Assembly: GCF_027490375.1 (NCBI RefSeq)
Contig: NZ_JAIXYH010000073.1
Coordinates: 1 to 64,000, forward strand
DNA: 64,000 bases
Source: Flavobacterium sp.
GTDB taxonomy: Bacteria > Bacteroidota > Bacteroidia > Flavobacteriales > Flavobacteriaceae
Direction: 5' to 3'
Under the pieces are notes generated by a model. The model was given only the letters and a program-made list of their open reading frames with translations. It had not been told where the DNA came from and did not search any database. Positions 18,602-26,758 of this stretch are shown one piece after another. How positions within the stretch are numbered: position 1 is the first letter of the stretch; every line of letters starts with the position of its first letter. The position numbers and the translations under genes were made by a program.

Positions 18602-19018
18602 TTAACCAACGATTCGATTGTCTTTGGCAACAAATTTCGCGAATCCCATTAATGCGCCCGTTACAAGGATATTTCTAAAAAAGTTTACCATTTCGAGCTC
18701 CTTCTCACGAGCGAGGTCGGCTGTCATGCGCTCAATTTCAAGTTCCTGACCGAGAGCACGCGGTAAGTGAACTAAAAAAGCCATTAAGATAACGTACACT
18801 GCCATCAACGTATAAGCTAATTTATCGTACTTTCCGAGGACTGCACTTCCGATAAAAAGCAGAATGCATACTAGTGTAAAGTAGTTCCAGAATAGCGGAA
18901 AGGGCAAATAATCGGGTACAAAAGCGGCTCCTACTTCAGGTTTTCCTAAGTGCAATCCTGCATAAAGCAAGAACGAGAGCGGGAAGAGGTATCTTCCCAT
19001 GTTTAGTATTTTATCCAT
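18602..19018 (-). CDS. DoxX-like membrane protein
   Basis: This 138-residue integral membrane protein has four hydrophobic segments (about 8-25, 42-62, 68-86 and 112-130). The start GRYLFPLSFLLYAGLHLGKP and the extended loop with HLPRAL are typical of DoxX/DoxD-type small membrane proteins. Function in this group is not known; some relatives belong to thiosulfate or redox systems. It lies 7 nt after the YCII-domain gene, so the two are co-transcribed. Confidence 0.72.
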   Translation of the reverse strand: MDKILNMGRYLFPLSFLLYAGLHLGKPEVGAAFVPDYLPFPLFWNYFTLVCILLFIGSAVLGKYDKLAYTLMAVYVILMAFLVHLPRALGQELEIERMTADLAREKELEMVNFFRNILVTGALMGFAKFVAKDNRIVG

Positions 19019-19025
19019 AACAAAA

Positions 19026-19379
19026 TTAATTAGTTGGAAAAGGAATTAGCGGACGGATTTCCACTGAACTCTTGGGATATTTAAGGATCGGACAGGTTTG
19101 GCTCCAAGCTTCAACTTCTTGCAAATTGTCGGATTTACAAATCAAATAGCCGGATACTAGCACGCTATTGCTTTCTTTGTGCGGACCATCCACAACTGTT
19201 TCCGAATTTACCAGCCGAGCTTCATAATGAATGGGAGCCGTGTGGACTAATTTTCCCTGAGCGGCAATGGCACCAATCCATGATTGCCATTTAGGCATGT
19301 CTTCGGCCATATCTTGCGATGTTGCCAAATAACTACTCTCATTGCTGGCGTTGCGAAATAATAATAAATACTCTGTCAT
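19026..19379 (-). CDS. YCII-related (DGPF-type) protein
   Basis: This 117-residue protein has a ferredoxin-like fold typical of the YCII/DGPF family. It starts MTEYLLLFRNAS, has WQSWIGAIAAQGKLVH in the middle, the family-naming Asp-Gly-Pro in VDGPHKESNS, and a closing Ala-Trp-Ser-Gln-x-Cys-Pro. Members are thought to be small enzymes or binding proteins, often near ECF sigma factors; none is present here. It is followed by the DoxX gene and lies downstream of a Crp/Fnr gene transcribed towards neighbours on the same strand. Confidence 0.82.
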   Translation of the reverse strand: MTEYLLLFRNASNESSYLATSQDMAEDMPKWQSWIGAIAAQGKLVHTAPIHYEARLVNSETVVDGPHKESNSVLVSGYLICKSDNLQEVEAWSQTCPILKYPKSSVEIRPLIPFPTN

Positions 19380-19456
19380 AACGTTGAATTTTAAATCTGA
19401 TTAGGAAGTAAAATTCTCGTTTCTGTTTTCGTTTAACGATGACAAAAGTCGATGTT

Positions 19457-20026
19457 TTATAATTTGGCTTTCAACCGGCTGAAAACATCTTTATTGATTC
19501 CTAAATAGGAGGCGAGCAGTTTACTCGACAGGCGAGTCATAAGTGTTGGCCGGTACGTCATGAGCCACTGCATGCGCTCTAAAGCCGTTAGCGAAACAAA
19601 CGTATTGATGCGATAAACAGAATTGGCATACGATGCTTCTAAGATCTGTTTGTACACCTTGTCAAATTGCGGAATAGTTTCCATCATTTTTTGAAACGAC
19701 TGTCGGTTGATGGCAAAGAGTTCGCAGGCTTCTACAGTTCGGATATTTTCGGTTGCAGGATTTCCAGTTCCAAAACTTAACAGTTCCGAACACCAATGAT
19801 CTTCAATAACGATATCCCGTGTCGTTTCGTTAAAATCGCGATCGTAAACGTAAACTTGTAAACACCCTTTTGCGACAAAGTAAACATAATTACACACCTT
19901 TCCTTGTTCCACGAGTTGCACGTTTCTTTTCAACGAAAGATGCTCAAATTCGGCTAGGACTTTCTCCAAATTCGGAACATCGGCTCCCAGTCGGTTTGTG
20001 ATGTGATTGCGGAGAACTGCTTGCAT
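19457..20026 (-). CDS. Crp/Fnr family transcriptional regulator
   Basis: This 189-residue protein has an N-terminal cyclic-nucleotide-binding beta-barrel (about 20-130), including GKVCNYVYFVAKGCLQVYVY. A long helix and a short C-terminal helix-turn-helix ending LGINKDVFSRLKAKL follow. The phosphate-binding Arg-Ala pair of cAMP receptors is not evident, and no Fnr Cys cluster is present, so the ligand is unknown. Flavobacteria hold many such one-domain regulators. It may regulate the DoxX/YCII genes downstream on the same strand. Confidence 0.88.
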   Translation of the reverse strand: MQAVLRNHITNRLGADVPNLEKVLAEFEHLSLKRNVQLVEQGKVCNYVYFVAKGCLQVYVYDRDFNETTRDIVIEDHWCSELLSFGTGNPATENIRTVEACELFAINRQSFQKMMETIPQFDKVYKQILEASYANSVYRINTFVSLTALERMQWLMTYRPTLMTRLSSKLLASYLGINKDVFSRLKAKL

Positions 20027-20055
20027 CAGATTTTTTGTAAAAGATAACTTGTCAA

Positions 20056-21807
20056 CTATATCGGCTGCGGCTGTGCCAACTCAATACCATTTTGGATCAA
20101 GTGCGCAATTTCTTTGCGATTTTCCTTTCGAGTTTTAAGTAATTGTAGTGCAGCATTTTGTAGTGCTTCGTCTTCGTCTGTATGTGCTAATTCAAGAATT
20201 TCGACTGCCAAAAGCCAATCTTCAGGAAAACGTGTTTCTAAGGTTTGTAAAATCTCAGACAAACTAGCTGTTTCAGTGCCGTTTCGATGTTTGCGAACTG
20301 CCGCATACAGTGCTTCTAAAGCCGAACGCTCGTCGGATTTTTTAGCTTTTATTGTTGTGGAAGAAGGAACGTGCGTGATTAAATCGAAGCTACGTACGTC
20401 GGCTGGTCCTGAGAATGCTGAAACAATTTTCTTGCCCACCGCCATATCGTAAACGCCCCATTCCGGACGGAACAATACGGTATCTCCGTGCTTTACTGTA
20501 CAATCGCGGAAGCTAATTATTATGATTTCACCTTGTAAATTCCTGCTTCCTGTGATGATTTCACCTTCCACAGTTAAATCGCCTTCAAAAACCAATTCCA
20601 CGCGTTCGCCTTCGTAAATGTCGTAGGCACGTAAATCCCGTGGCGACATATCTTCGATGGCTAAATTGATGCCTTTTAGTTTTCCAATCGGACTACCAAA
20701 GCCGTCTTTGTGCGTTTCGGTTCCGTGACCTACTAGTTCTTTCTCGCGGTATGCTAAAGCGGTTTTACCCGTTGTTTGAATATAAATTGGCTTGCCTTCG
20801 TGAGAGATTACATTAGTGAAAACGCCCGAAACTTGAAGTCCGGTGGATAATTCAATAGTTCCTAAGGCTTTGCTGCTTACTAATTTTTTAACACCGCTTA
20901 AACCACCTGTTCGAAGCGACATGCTATTAGCAAATTCTTCTAAAACTAAACTCAAATGTGCAAAATCAGGTGTTACAAAAAGCTGAGGTTGTGGTTTAGT
21001 GATGTCGAAACTTTGCTGTGCAGCGGCAATGGAGTAGGGGAGCTTTTGTACGGCATCGGTCATGCACCAACTACTTTCGCCAATCGACGACAATAATCCC
21101 GCACCGTAAATCTTCGGATCGTCTAAGCTGCCAATCAATCCATATTCCACAGTCCACCAATGTAAGTTACGAATTTGAGCCATTTCCGAAAGTTCGCCCA
21201 TATTGTTTTGAAGTTCATCGACACGTTTTTCCGCGGCAGCGATATCTTCCGGCGAGGCATCTTCAGCTTCTTTCAAAATCGATAGCAAACGTATCGCCTC
21301 GTACATTTCGTAATCCTTGTGCGATGAAATGGCTTTACAACCAATTTCACCAAATCGGCGCAAATACTCAGCATATTCCGGATTTGCAATGATCGGTGCA
21401 TGACCAGCGCCTTCGTGAATGATATCGGGTGCCGGAGTATATTCGATGTGTTCTAATTGTCGAATATCTGAAGCAATAACCAAAACGTTGTACGCTTGAA
21501 ATTCCATAAAAGCATTTGGCGGAATAAAACCGTCGACAGCAACGGCTGCCCAACCGATTTCTTTCAGAATCCGATTCATCCCATACATATTTGGAATTTC
21601 ATCAACACTGAGACCGGTTTTCGTTAATCCATCGACATACGAATGATGCGCAACTTTCGAGAGGTAATCCACGTTTTTACGCATTACGTAGCGCCAAACT
21701 GCTTGGTTTATAGGCGTGTAGTCGTCGTAATTCTGTGGCTTAATAAATTGTTTGAGATGTTGCGGTAAGCGGTCGATCAACGGATTGCTAACAAAATGCT
21801 CAGACAT
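20056..21807 (-). CDS. Aromatic amino acid hydroxylase, long form
   Basis: This is a pterin-dependent non-haem iron monooxygenase, likely converting phenylalanine to tyrosine. Iron ligands are visible as His131 and His136 in IIHEGAGHAP and Glu221 in WWTVEYGLIG. The catalytic domain fills about residues 30-310. The protein is 583 residues, about twice the length of proteobacterial phenylalanine hydroxylase. The C-terminal half (about 320-583) is beta-rich, then helical, and I assign it no domain. I start at MSEHFVSNPLIDRLP; the upstream frame extension is not family-like. Confidence 0.88.
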   Translation of the reverse strand: MSEHFVSNPLIDRLPQHLKQFIKPQNYDDYTPINQAVWRYVMRKNVDYLSKVAHHSYVDGLTKTGLSVDEIPNMYGMNRILKEIGWAAVAVDGFIPPNAFMEFQAYNVLVIASDIRQLEHIEYTPAPDIIHEGAGHAPIIANPEYAEYLRRFGEIGCKAISSHKDYEMYEAIRLLSILKEAEDASPEDIAAAEKRVDELQNNMGELSEMAQIRNLHWWTVEYGLIGSLDDPKIYGAGLLSSIGESSWCMTDAVQKLPYSIAAAQQSFDITKPQPQLFVTPDFAHLSLVLEEFANSMSLRTGGLSGVKKLVSSKALGTIELSTGLQVSGVFTNVISHEGKPIYIQTTGKTALAYREKELVGHGTETHKDGFGSPIGKLKGINLAIEDMSPRDLRAYDIYEGERVELVFEGDLTVEGEIITGSRNLQGEIIIISFRDCTVKHGDTVLFRPEWGVYDMAVGKKIVSAFSGPADVRSFDLITHVPSSTTIKAKKSDERSALEALYAAVRKHRNGTETASLSEILQTLETRFPEDWLLAVEILELAHTDEDEALQNAALQLLKTRKENRKEIAHLIQNGIELAQPQPI

Positions 21808-21972
21808 AGGTAATTTTTTAGCTAAAGTACAAAAAGTACAACGACGCACCACAGCGAAAACGTTGTAAATGCGTCGTTGATTGCGTTAAACTGAAATTAA
21901 AATAGCCTTTAAAAAGTTAATATACGTTCGTGGAACAAACGAATTCGTTTACAATTTCAGTGAAAGATGTTT

Positions 21973-22506
21973 TTATTTTTTTGGTTGTGGCGGATATTGC
22001 GCCAAGATTTCGGATACAAATTCGCGGATTTTCGCTTCTTTTCGTTTTGGGTGCAAGTCGAGCAGCCCGTCGCCCTGTCCTTGCCAAACGAGTTCTTGTT
22101 TGCGAGCGTCAACCACATCGATGTAGAGTGTGCCGTAGGTGTCGGTAGTTACAGAATAATTATTCCAACCCCAAGGACCTCCCCAGCCCCAACCCCAACC
22201 CCAGCCCCAGCCGGCGTTCCAGTTGTTGACGTTCACTTCTTTGCGCTCTTTGGTGAAAATATTTACCAAAACATCCGGATTATCCGATTTTGTAAAACCT
22301 TTGCTTTGCAACGATTCTTCAATAGCGGATGTTATGCGGCGCTTGTCTAAGTCTGAAATAGCAACTTTAGCAATCTCAGCAGTCATTAAATTGTAGGTTT
22401 TGTAGGCAGTAAAATCAACTTTATTGTCGAAATCTGCCGAAACGTGCACGCTACGGCATCCCACCGTAAGCATCAGCACCATCAGTAAAAAAACAGCCTT
22501 TTTCAT
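21973..22506 (-). CDS. DUF4136 domain lipoprotein
   Basis: This 177-residue protein has a lipoprotein signal (MVLMLTVGCRSVHV). The DUF4136 domain follows, starting DKVDFTAYKTYNL after the Cys. A remarkable Trp-Gly run, GWGWGWGWGWGGPWGW (about residues 101-116), lies in a loop, and the domain closes with a Tyr-Pro-Pro-Gln-Pro tail. The fold is envelope-located with unknown function. Its start overlaps the stop of the 54-residue membrane protein (ATGA), so it is the last gene of the hutU operon. Confidence 0.86.
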   Translation of the reverse strand: MKKAVFLLMVLMLTVGCRSVHVSADFDNKVDFTAYKTYNLMTAEIAKVAISDLDKRRITSAIEESLQSKGFTKSDNPDVLVNIFTKERKEVNVNNWNAGWGWGWGWGWGGPWGWNNYSVTTDTYGTLYIDVVDARKQELVWQGQGDGLLDLHPKRKEAKIREFVSEILAQYPPQPKK

Positions 22507-22667
22507 TTTCTTCTCTTTTCTTTAATACTCGTGTACGCGGCAACTACATTGAGCAATATCGAAGTAAACAGTAAACTGTATTTAATGTACAGACTATCGA
22601 TTAGCCAACCTAAAGCCAGAAGTACATTTGCGAATAGAAAGATTTTTAAGCTTCCAACTTTTTCCAC
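22503..22667 (-). CDS. 54-residue two-helix membrane protein, GTG start
   Basis: The frame runs from GTG at 22667 to TGA at 22503. The product starts (f)MEKVGSLKIFLFANVLLA. It has two hydrophobic helices (about 9-24 and 31-46) separated by a short polar turn containing Asp, and a basic tail KEKRRK, consistent with an inner-membrane hairpin with the tail in the cytoplasm. Support for reality: it begins 3 nt after the hutU stop, and its stop overlaps the DUF4136 start by 4 nt (ATGA), so it exactly fills the gap. I recognise no family. Confidence 0.72.
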   Translation of the reverse strand: MEKVGSLKIFLFANVLLALGWLIDSLYIKYSLLFTSILLNVVAAYTSIKEKRRK

Positions 22668-22670
22668 TGT

Positions 22671-24650
22671 TTACTTTAGCAACTGCTCATCTACCAGATT
22701 TGGGATGGTAACTTTTAGTAAGGGTTGCGCTTCCATGGCGCGTTTTATAGCAAAAACAGCGTTTTCATTTCGCGCCCAGTTTCGTCGTGCAATACCGTTG
22801 TTAACGTCCCAAAACAGCATCGATTCCAATCGTTTAGCTGCTTCTTCTGTACCATCAAGAACCATACCGAAGCCGCCGTTTATCACCTCGCCCCAGCCAA
22901 CACCGCCGCCGTTGTGTATCGATACCCAAGTGGCACCTCTAAAACTGTCGCCTATTACGTTATGAATCGCCATATCGGCCGTAAATCGGGAACCGTCGTA
23001 TATGTTTGAAGTTTCACGGTAGGGTGAGTCGGTGCCGGAAACGTCGTGATGATCGCGGCCCAAAATAACCGGTCCGAGTTTTCCTTTGGCAATAGCTCGG
23101 TTAAATGCTGCCGCTATTTCAACTCGCCCTTCCGAATCGGCGTATAAAATTCGTGCTTTCGAACCCACAACCAAGTTGTTTGCCTTGGCACTTTCAATCC
23201 ATTTAATGTTATCCATCATTTGTTGCGCGATTTCCGCAGGAGCTTTGGCGGCCAATCGCTGTAAAACTTCTAGTGCAATTCGATCGGTTAAATCCAAATC
23301 TTCCATTTTGCCGCTGGCGCAAACCCAACGAAACGGACCGAATCCAAAATCAAAGCACATGGGCCCCATAATATCTTGCACATAACTCGGATATTTAAAA
23401 TCGATGCCGTTTTCTGCCATAATATCGGCGCCGCTTCTGCTTGCTTCCAATAAAAAAGCATTTCCGTAATCAAAAAAGTACGTTCCGTGCGCTGTGTGTT
23501 TGTTTATGGCAGCAGCGTGTCGCTTCAAACTCTTTCGTACCTGTTCTTTAAACGTTTCAGGATCATTAGCCATCAAATCGTTGGCTTCTTCAAAACGCAA
23601 ACCTACCGGATAATAGCCACCCGCCCACGGATTGTGTAACGATGTTTGATCAGAACCAATATCAATCATAATACCTTGCGTGTCAAAACGTTCCCAAACT
23701 TCAACCACATTTCCTAAATAAGCAAGCGACACCGCTTCTTTGGCCGCTTTTGCTTCTTTAACACGGGTAACAAGGGCGTCGAGATCGCTGTAAATTTCGT
23801 CAACCCACTTTTGTTCGTGTCTGATTTGCGTAATTTTCGGATTTACTTCCGCACAAACCGTTACGCAGCCCGCAATGTTACCAGCTTTAGGCTGTGCGCC
23901 GCTCATGCCGCCTAAGCCCGAGGTAACAAACAAGCCGCCGCTCGGATTCTTGCCAATTTTTCGAAAGGCGTTTAAAACAGTAATGGTGGTTCCGTGTACA
24001 ATACCCTGCGGACCGATATACATATACGATCCGGCGGTCATTTGTCCGTATTGTGTAACTCCCAGTGCGTTAAAACGTTCCCAATCGTCGGGTTTCGAGT
24101 AGTTCGGAATCATCATGCCGTTAGTAACCACTACGCGTGGTGCGTTTTTATGCGAGGGAAATAAGCCCATCGGATGTCCGCTGTACATAACCAAAGTTTG
24201 CTCGTCGGTCATAGTTGCCAAATACTGCATGGTTAGGCGGTATTGCGCCCAGTTGCTAAACACGCCGCCGTTTCCGCCGTAGGTAATTAGCTCATGCGGA
24301 TGTTGCGCTACAGCATGATCCAAATTGTTCTGAATCATCAGCATAATAGCTTTGGCTTGTTCGGATTGTCCGGGATAATCGGATATCGAGCGTGCGTAAA
24401 TTTCGTAATCGGGCCGGTAACGGTACATATAAATACGTCCGTAGGTTTCGAGTTCGGCTTTAAATTCGGGTAAAAGCGCGGCGTGAAGCTCGGGTTTAAA
24501 ATAGCGTAACGCATTTTGTAACGCCAATTTGGTTTCGGCTTCGCTGAGAATGGCTTTTCGTTTAGGCGCGTGATTTACTTTCGGATCGTACGCCTTTAAT
24601 TCGGGTAATTGGTCGGGAATTCCGGCTAGAATTTCTTCTTTAAAAGTCAT
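22671..24650 (-). CDS. hutU: Urocanate hydratase
   Basis: This 659-residue enzyme of histidine degradation converts urocanate to imidazolone propionate using tightly bound NAD. The sequence shows the family segments SGLGGMSGAQPKAGN and GSDQTSLHNPWAGGY, the catalytic-region Cys in FRWVCASGKMEDLDL, and SIHNGGGVGWGEVINGGFG. It belongs to the longer form common in Bacteroidota (proteobacterial forms are near 560). No other hut gene is in the window, so the pathway must be completed elsewhere. It starts 4 nt after the DUF5522 gene. Confidence 0.95.
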   Translation of the reverse strand: MTFKEEILAGIPDQLPELKAYDPKVNHAPKRKAILSEAETKLALQNALRYFKPELHAALLPEFKAELETYGRIYMYRYRPDYEIYARSISDYPGQSEQAKAIMLMIQNNLDHAVAQHPHELITYGGNGGVFSNWAQYRLTMQYLATMTDEQTLVMYSGHPMGLFPSHKNAPRVVVTNGMMIPNYSKPDDWERFNALGVTQYGQMTAGSYMYIGPQGIVHGTTITVLNAFRKIGKNPSGGLFVTSGLGGMSGAQPKAGNIAGCVTVCAEVNPKITQIRHEQKWVDEIYSDLDALVTRVKEAKAAKEAVSLAYLGNVVEVWERFDTQGIMIDIGSDQTSLHNPWAGGYYPVGLRFEEANDLMANDPETFKEQVRKSLKRHAAAINKHTAHGTYFFDYGNAFLLEASRSGADIMAENGIDFKYPSYVQDIMGPMCFDFGFGPFRWVCASGKMEDLDLTDRIALEVLQRLAAKAPAEIAQQMMDNIKWIESAKANNLVVGSKARILYADSEGRVEIAAAFNRAIAKGKLGPVILGRDHHDVSGTDSPYRETSNIYDGSRFTADMAIHNVIGDSFRGATWVSIHNGGGVGWGEVINGGFGMVLDGTEEAAKRLESMLFWDVNNGIARRNWARNENAVFAIKRAMEAQPLLKVTIPNLVDEQLLK

Positions 24651-24654
24651 GCTT

Positions 24655-24840
24655 TTATTTCTTTTTTCTGATGGTGTTTGTTTTTTTGTCGAATCCGTAC
24701 GGACAATGGCGACAGCCGCTCTTGCAGCAATAACCGCGCTTTAAGTGCCACTTTTCGGTAAAACAACGATAGCCTTCGGGAGTCAGATAGTAATCTTCTC
24801 CTTCTTTGGGCTTTTCTTCTTGGAATTTATTTGGTTGCAT
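24655..24840 (-). CDS. DUF5522 small Cys-rich protein
   Basis: This 61-residue protein has the DUF5522 pattern: YYLTPEGYRCFTEKWHLKRG, then YCCKSGCRHCPYGF. The five Cys residues in two clusters suggest a metal or Fe-S site, but none is proven. The tail is basic (KKTNTIRKKK). It is the first gene of the tight hutU operon, 4 nt before hutU, with 61 nt between its start and the divergent 24902 gene, so both promoters lie in that gap. Confidence 0.85.
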   Translation of the reverse strand: MQPNKFQEEKPKEGEDYYLTPEGYRCFTEKWHLKRGYCCKSGCRHCPYGFDKKTNTIRKKK

Positions 24841-24901
24841 AACGACTTAACAAAATTACGGGTTTAATCTCATCTTTGTAAACCGATTTAACATTTAGCA
24901 A

Positions 24902-25228
24902 ATGATTGTTGTAGCTCCGTTTTTGTTTTCGAAGCGGTTTCGCGCGCTGGCGCTGTATCCGTTTATTTTTGTGGCTACCACAGCCGATGCGCAAGATCAG
25001 GTATTGTTACAGCACGAGCGCATTCATTTCAGGCAACAAAAAGAGCTGCTTTTTGTGTTTTTCTATTTGTTTTATGCCCTCGATTTTTTGCGAAATCTGT
25101 TCCGTTTTCGCGGAAATGCCCATCAAGCGTACCGCTACATTTGTTTTGAACAAGAAGCATACACTTTCGAACACGACGCTACTTACCTCAATTCCCGAAA
25201 GCTGTTCGCCTGGCGCGTGTTTTTGTAG
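24902..25228 (+). CDS. Small HExxH-containing protein of unknown function
   Basis: This 108-residue protein begins MIVVAPFLFSKRFRAL. It holds the motif HERIHFRQQKELL, matching HExxH, the zinc site of many metallopeptidases; its context (membrane-like helix FVFFYLFYALDFL directly after) recalls M56/BlaR1-type peptidases. An invariant-looking YRYICFEQEAY follows near the end. A second Glu or His ligand could be in FEQEAY. I cannot tell whether it is an active peptidase. The probable promoter contains ATCTTTG near 24873-24879. Confidence 0.7.
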   Translation: MIVVAPFLFSKRFRALALYPFIFVATTADAQDQVLLQHERIHFRQQKELLFVFFYLFYALDFLRNLFRFRGNAHQAYRYICFEQEAYTFEHDATYLNSRKLFAWRVFL

Positions 25229-25301
25229 TTGTTAGCTGTTAACTTTTAGCGTTTAGCAATCAGTATTTAGCTTTTAGCCTCTATTACTTTCCCCCTTTTT
25301 T

Positions 25302-25412
25302 CCATTCTTTCCATTCTTTCCATTCTTTCCATTCTTTCCATTCTTTCCATTCTTTCCATTCTTTCCATTCTTTCCATTTTTTCGCTTTTTTCGCTTTTTT
25401 CGCTTTTTTCGC
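25302..25412. repeat. Two adjoining 9-bp tandem arrays
   Basis: Eight exact copies of CCATTCTTT run from 25302 to 25373. After a partial unit (CCA), four exact copies of TTTTTTCGC follow at 25377-25412. Both arrays have a 9-bp period. The flanking bases (25229-25300) contain TTTAGC-type degenerate repeats. The array is open on the complement as Glu-Arg-Met / Glu-Lys-Ser repeats, which is a consequence of the 9-bp period and not evidence of a gene. Confidence 0.9.
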
Positions 25413-25463
25413 TTTTTTCTATTTTCCGTGCCCATCCTGCCGCCGAATTTAGTGGAAGTTGGT

Positions 25464-25625
25464 GCAGCGGCAGGTCGGGCTGTTCACTGCAATACACGCG
25501 TTTTGGCGCAGTTTCAGCCTACGTATTTGGTTGGGCTTCCGTTGGTCGCCAGCCAAATCCGGGCTTCAATCGCGCCAAAAAGCTTGTATTTTCGTTGCCA
25601 TCCCTTGTGCGGGGGTGAGGGTGCC
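25464..25625 (+). repeat. Dispersed hairpin element, copy 2
   Basis: The 5' module GGGCTGTTCACTGCAATAC lies at 25477-25495 and the core TTCCGTTGGTCGC at 25537-25549. The 3' module TTTTCGTTGCCATCCC follows. The arms TTGGCGC (25503-25509) and GCGCCAA (25572-25578), and ATTTGG (25525-25530) and CCAAAT (25553-25558), form a long interrupted hairpin. Arm sequences differ from those of the other copies. Confidence 0.78.
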
Positions 25626-25639
25626 TGGTAATTCGTTTT

Positions 25640-25800
25640 TCCTCGAGCACTTCCGCCGCGGCCGCGAGTGCAACGAATAGCCCGCAGCCAAAAACGCTAG
25701 CTTTTGTGGCAGCGAGCGGGCGACCCAAGAAGCCACGCTAAGCAACTACAAAAGCAGCGTTTTTGGCTGTGGCCTAGTAGTGTAAGGCGCGAAATGCCGC
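25640..25800 (-). repeat. Dispersed hairpin element, copy 3 (opposite strand)
   Basis: Read on the complement, this copy has the 5' module GGGCGGCATTTCGCGC, a core TTCTTGGGTCGC (1 nt shorter than the others; plus-strand 25720-25731), and a GCGGCCGCGG-type 3' part. The hairpin is the best of the family: 13 bp AGCCAAAAACGCT (25686-25698) with AGCGTTTTTGGCT (25756-25768), extended by GCTTTTGT / ACAAAAGC with one bulged A. It lies tail-to-tail with copy 2. Confidence 0.75.
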
Positions 25801-25845
25801 CCAAAAAATTACCAAAATAGAAACAGTTGTTCTTGCCTAGGCGTT

Positions 25846-25853
25846 TATCTTTG
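25846..25853 (+). promoter_or_regulatory. -7 box TATCTTTG abutting the start codon
   Basis: The box matches the consensus exactly and ends 5 nt before the ATG at 25859. Transcription would start at or next to the start codon, giving a leaderless mRNA. Confidence 0.6.
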
Positions 25854-25858
25854 CACTG

Positions 25859-26758
25859 ATGGCTTTTCTTCCTACAGAAATAAAAAATCAGTGTGTTTTT
25901 TTACCGGGATGCGATCGCGTTTCGGTATCGATGAAGCGACTCGATTTGTGGCATCCGGTGGTTTCTGGCAATAAGTTTTTTAAGCTAAAGTATAATTTAG
26001 AAGCCGCTTCAAAAATGGGTGCAAAGCGTATTGTAACCTTTGGGGGTGCGTTTTCAAACCATATTGCTGCTTGTGCGTATGCGTGTAAATCTGCTGGTTT
26101 TGAGTCGGTTGGAATCATTCGTGGCGAAGAACTCGAATTTCAAGAGCGCAACGCCACCTTGCGCTTTGCCGAAAGTTGTGGCATGCAGCTGCAGTTTGTG
26201 TCGCGCGAAATTTATTCTCAAAAGCAACTGCCGTTTAAAGCTGCGCCAACCGATTTCATCATTCCGGAAGGCGGTGCCAACGAATGGGGCGTGCACGGGT
26301 GTCGGGAAATTTTATCGGAATCCGATTCGACGTACGATTACATTGCCGTATCGCTCGGAACTGGAATCACAGCGGCCGGTTTGTCGCATGCCTTGTTTCC
26401 ACAACAACAATTACTCGTTTTTTCTGCTTTGAAAGGCGCACTAACTGACAGCGATTTTTTTACTTTTGCCGATGCAAAGCGATGCCGGCTTTTTGAGCAG
26501 TATCATTGCGGCGGTTACGCGAAATGCCCGCCCGAATTAGTACACTTTATCAACGATTTTTACAAACAAAACGGTTTTTTACTCGATCCGATTTACACCG
26601 GAAAAATGATGTTCGGTTTAGGCGATTTAGTACAAAACGGATTTTTTAAAGACGGGGCAAAAATTTTAGCCATTCACACTGGCGGATTGCAAGCAATTTC
26701 TGGCATGAATGCACGTTTGAAAGCAAATGGACTCTTAGAAATACAAACTGAATTATGA
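25859..26758 (+). CDS. PLP-dependent ACC deaminase/D-Cys desulfhydrase-like
   Basis: This 299-residue enzyme of the tryptophan-synthase-beta fold (type II) PLP family is somewhat shorter than the usual 320-340. The PLP-lysine region is [15 protein letters not shown]. The phosphate- and substrate-binding segments are [17 protein letters not shown] and [11 protein letters not shown], and the C-terminus has HTGGLQA. The family includes 1-aminocyclopropane-1-carboxylate deaminase and D-cysteine desulfhydrase; sequence alone does not separate these. It heads an operon: its stop overlaps the start of the glucosaminidase gene (ATGA). Confidence 0.88.
   Translation: MAFLPTEIKNQCVFLPGCDRVSVSMKRLDLWHPVVSGNKFFKLKYNLEAASKMGAKRIVTFGGAFSNHIAACAYACKSAGFESVGIIRGEELEFQERNATLRFAESCGMQLQFVSREIYSQKQLPFKAAPTDFIIPEGGANEWGVHGCREILSESDSTYDYIAVSLGTGITAAGLSHALFPQQQLLVFSALKGALTDSDFFTFADAKRCRLFEQYHCGGYAKCPPELVHFINDFYKQNGFLLDPIYTGKMMFGLGDLVQNGFFKDGAKILAIHTGGLQAISGMNARLKANGLLEIQTEL

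Noticed and set aside
22531..22965. 144-residue plus-strand open frame
   Set aside because: It is antisense to the start of a small operon gene and the end of hutU, which has strong family evidence.
25267..25497. 76-residue open frame on the minus strand with Glu-Arg-Met and Glu-Lys-Ser repeats
   Set aside because: It is the translation of two 9-bp tandem arrays, which stay open because 9 is a multiple of 3; it has no domain and no credible start context.
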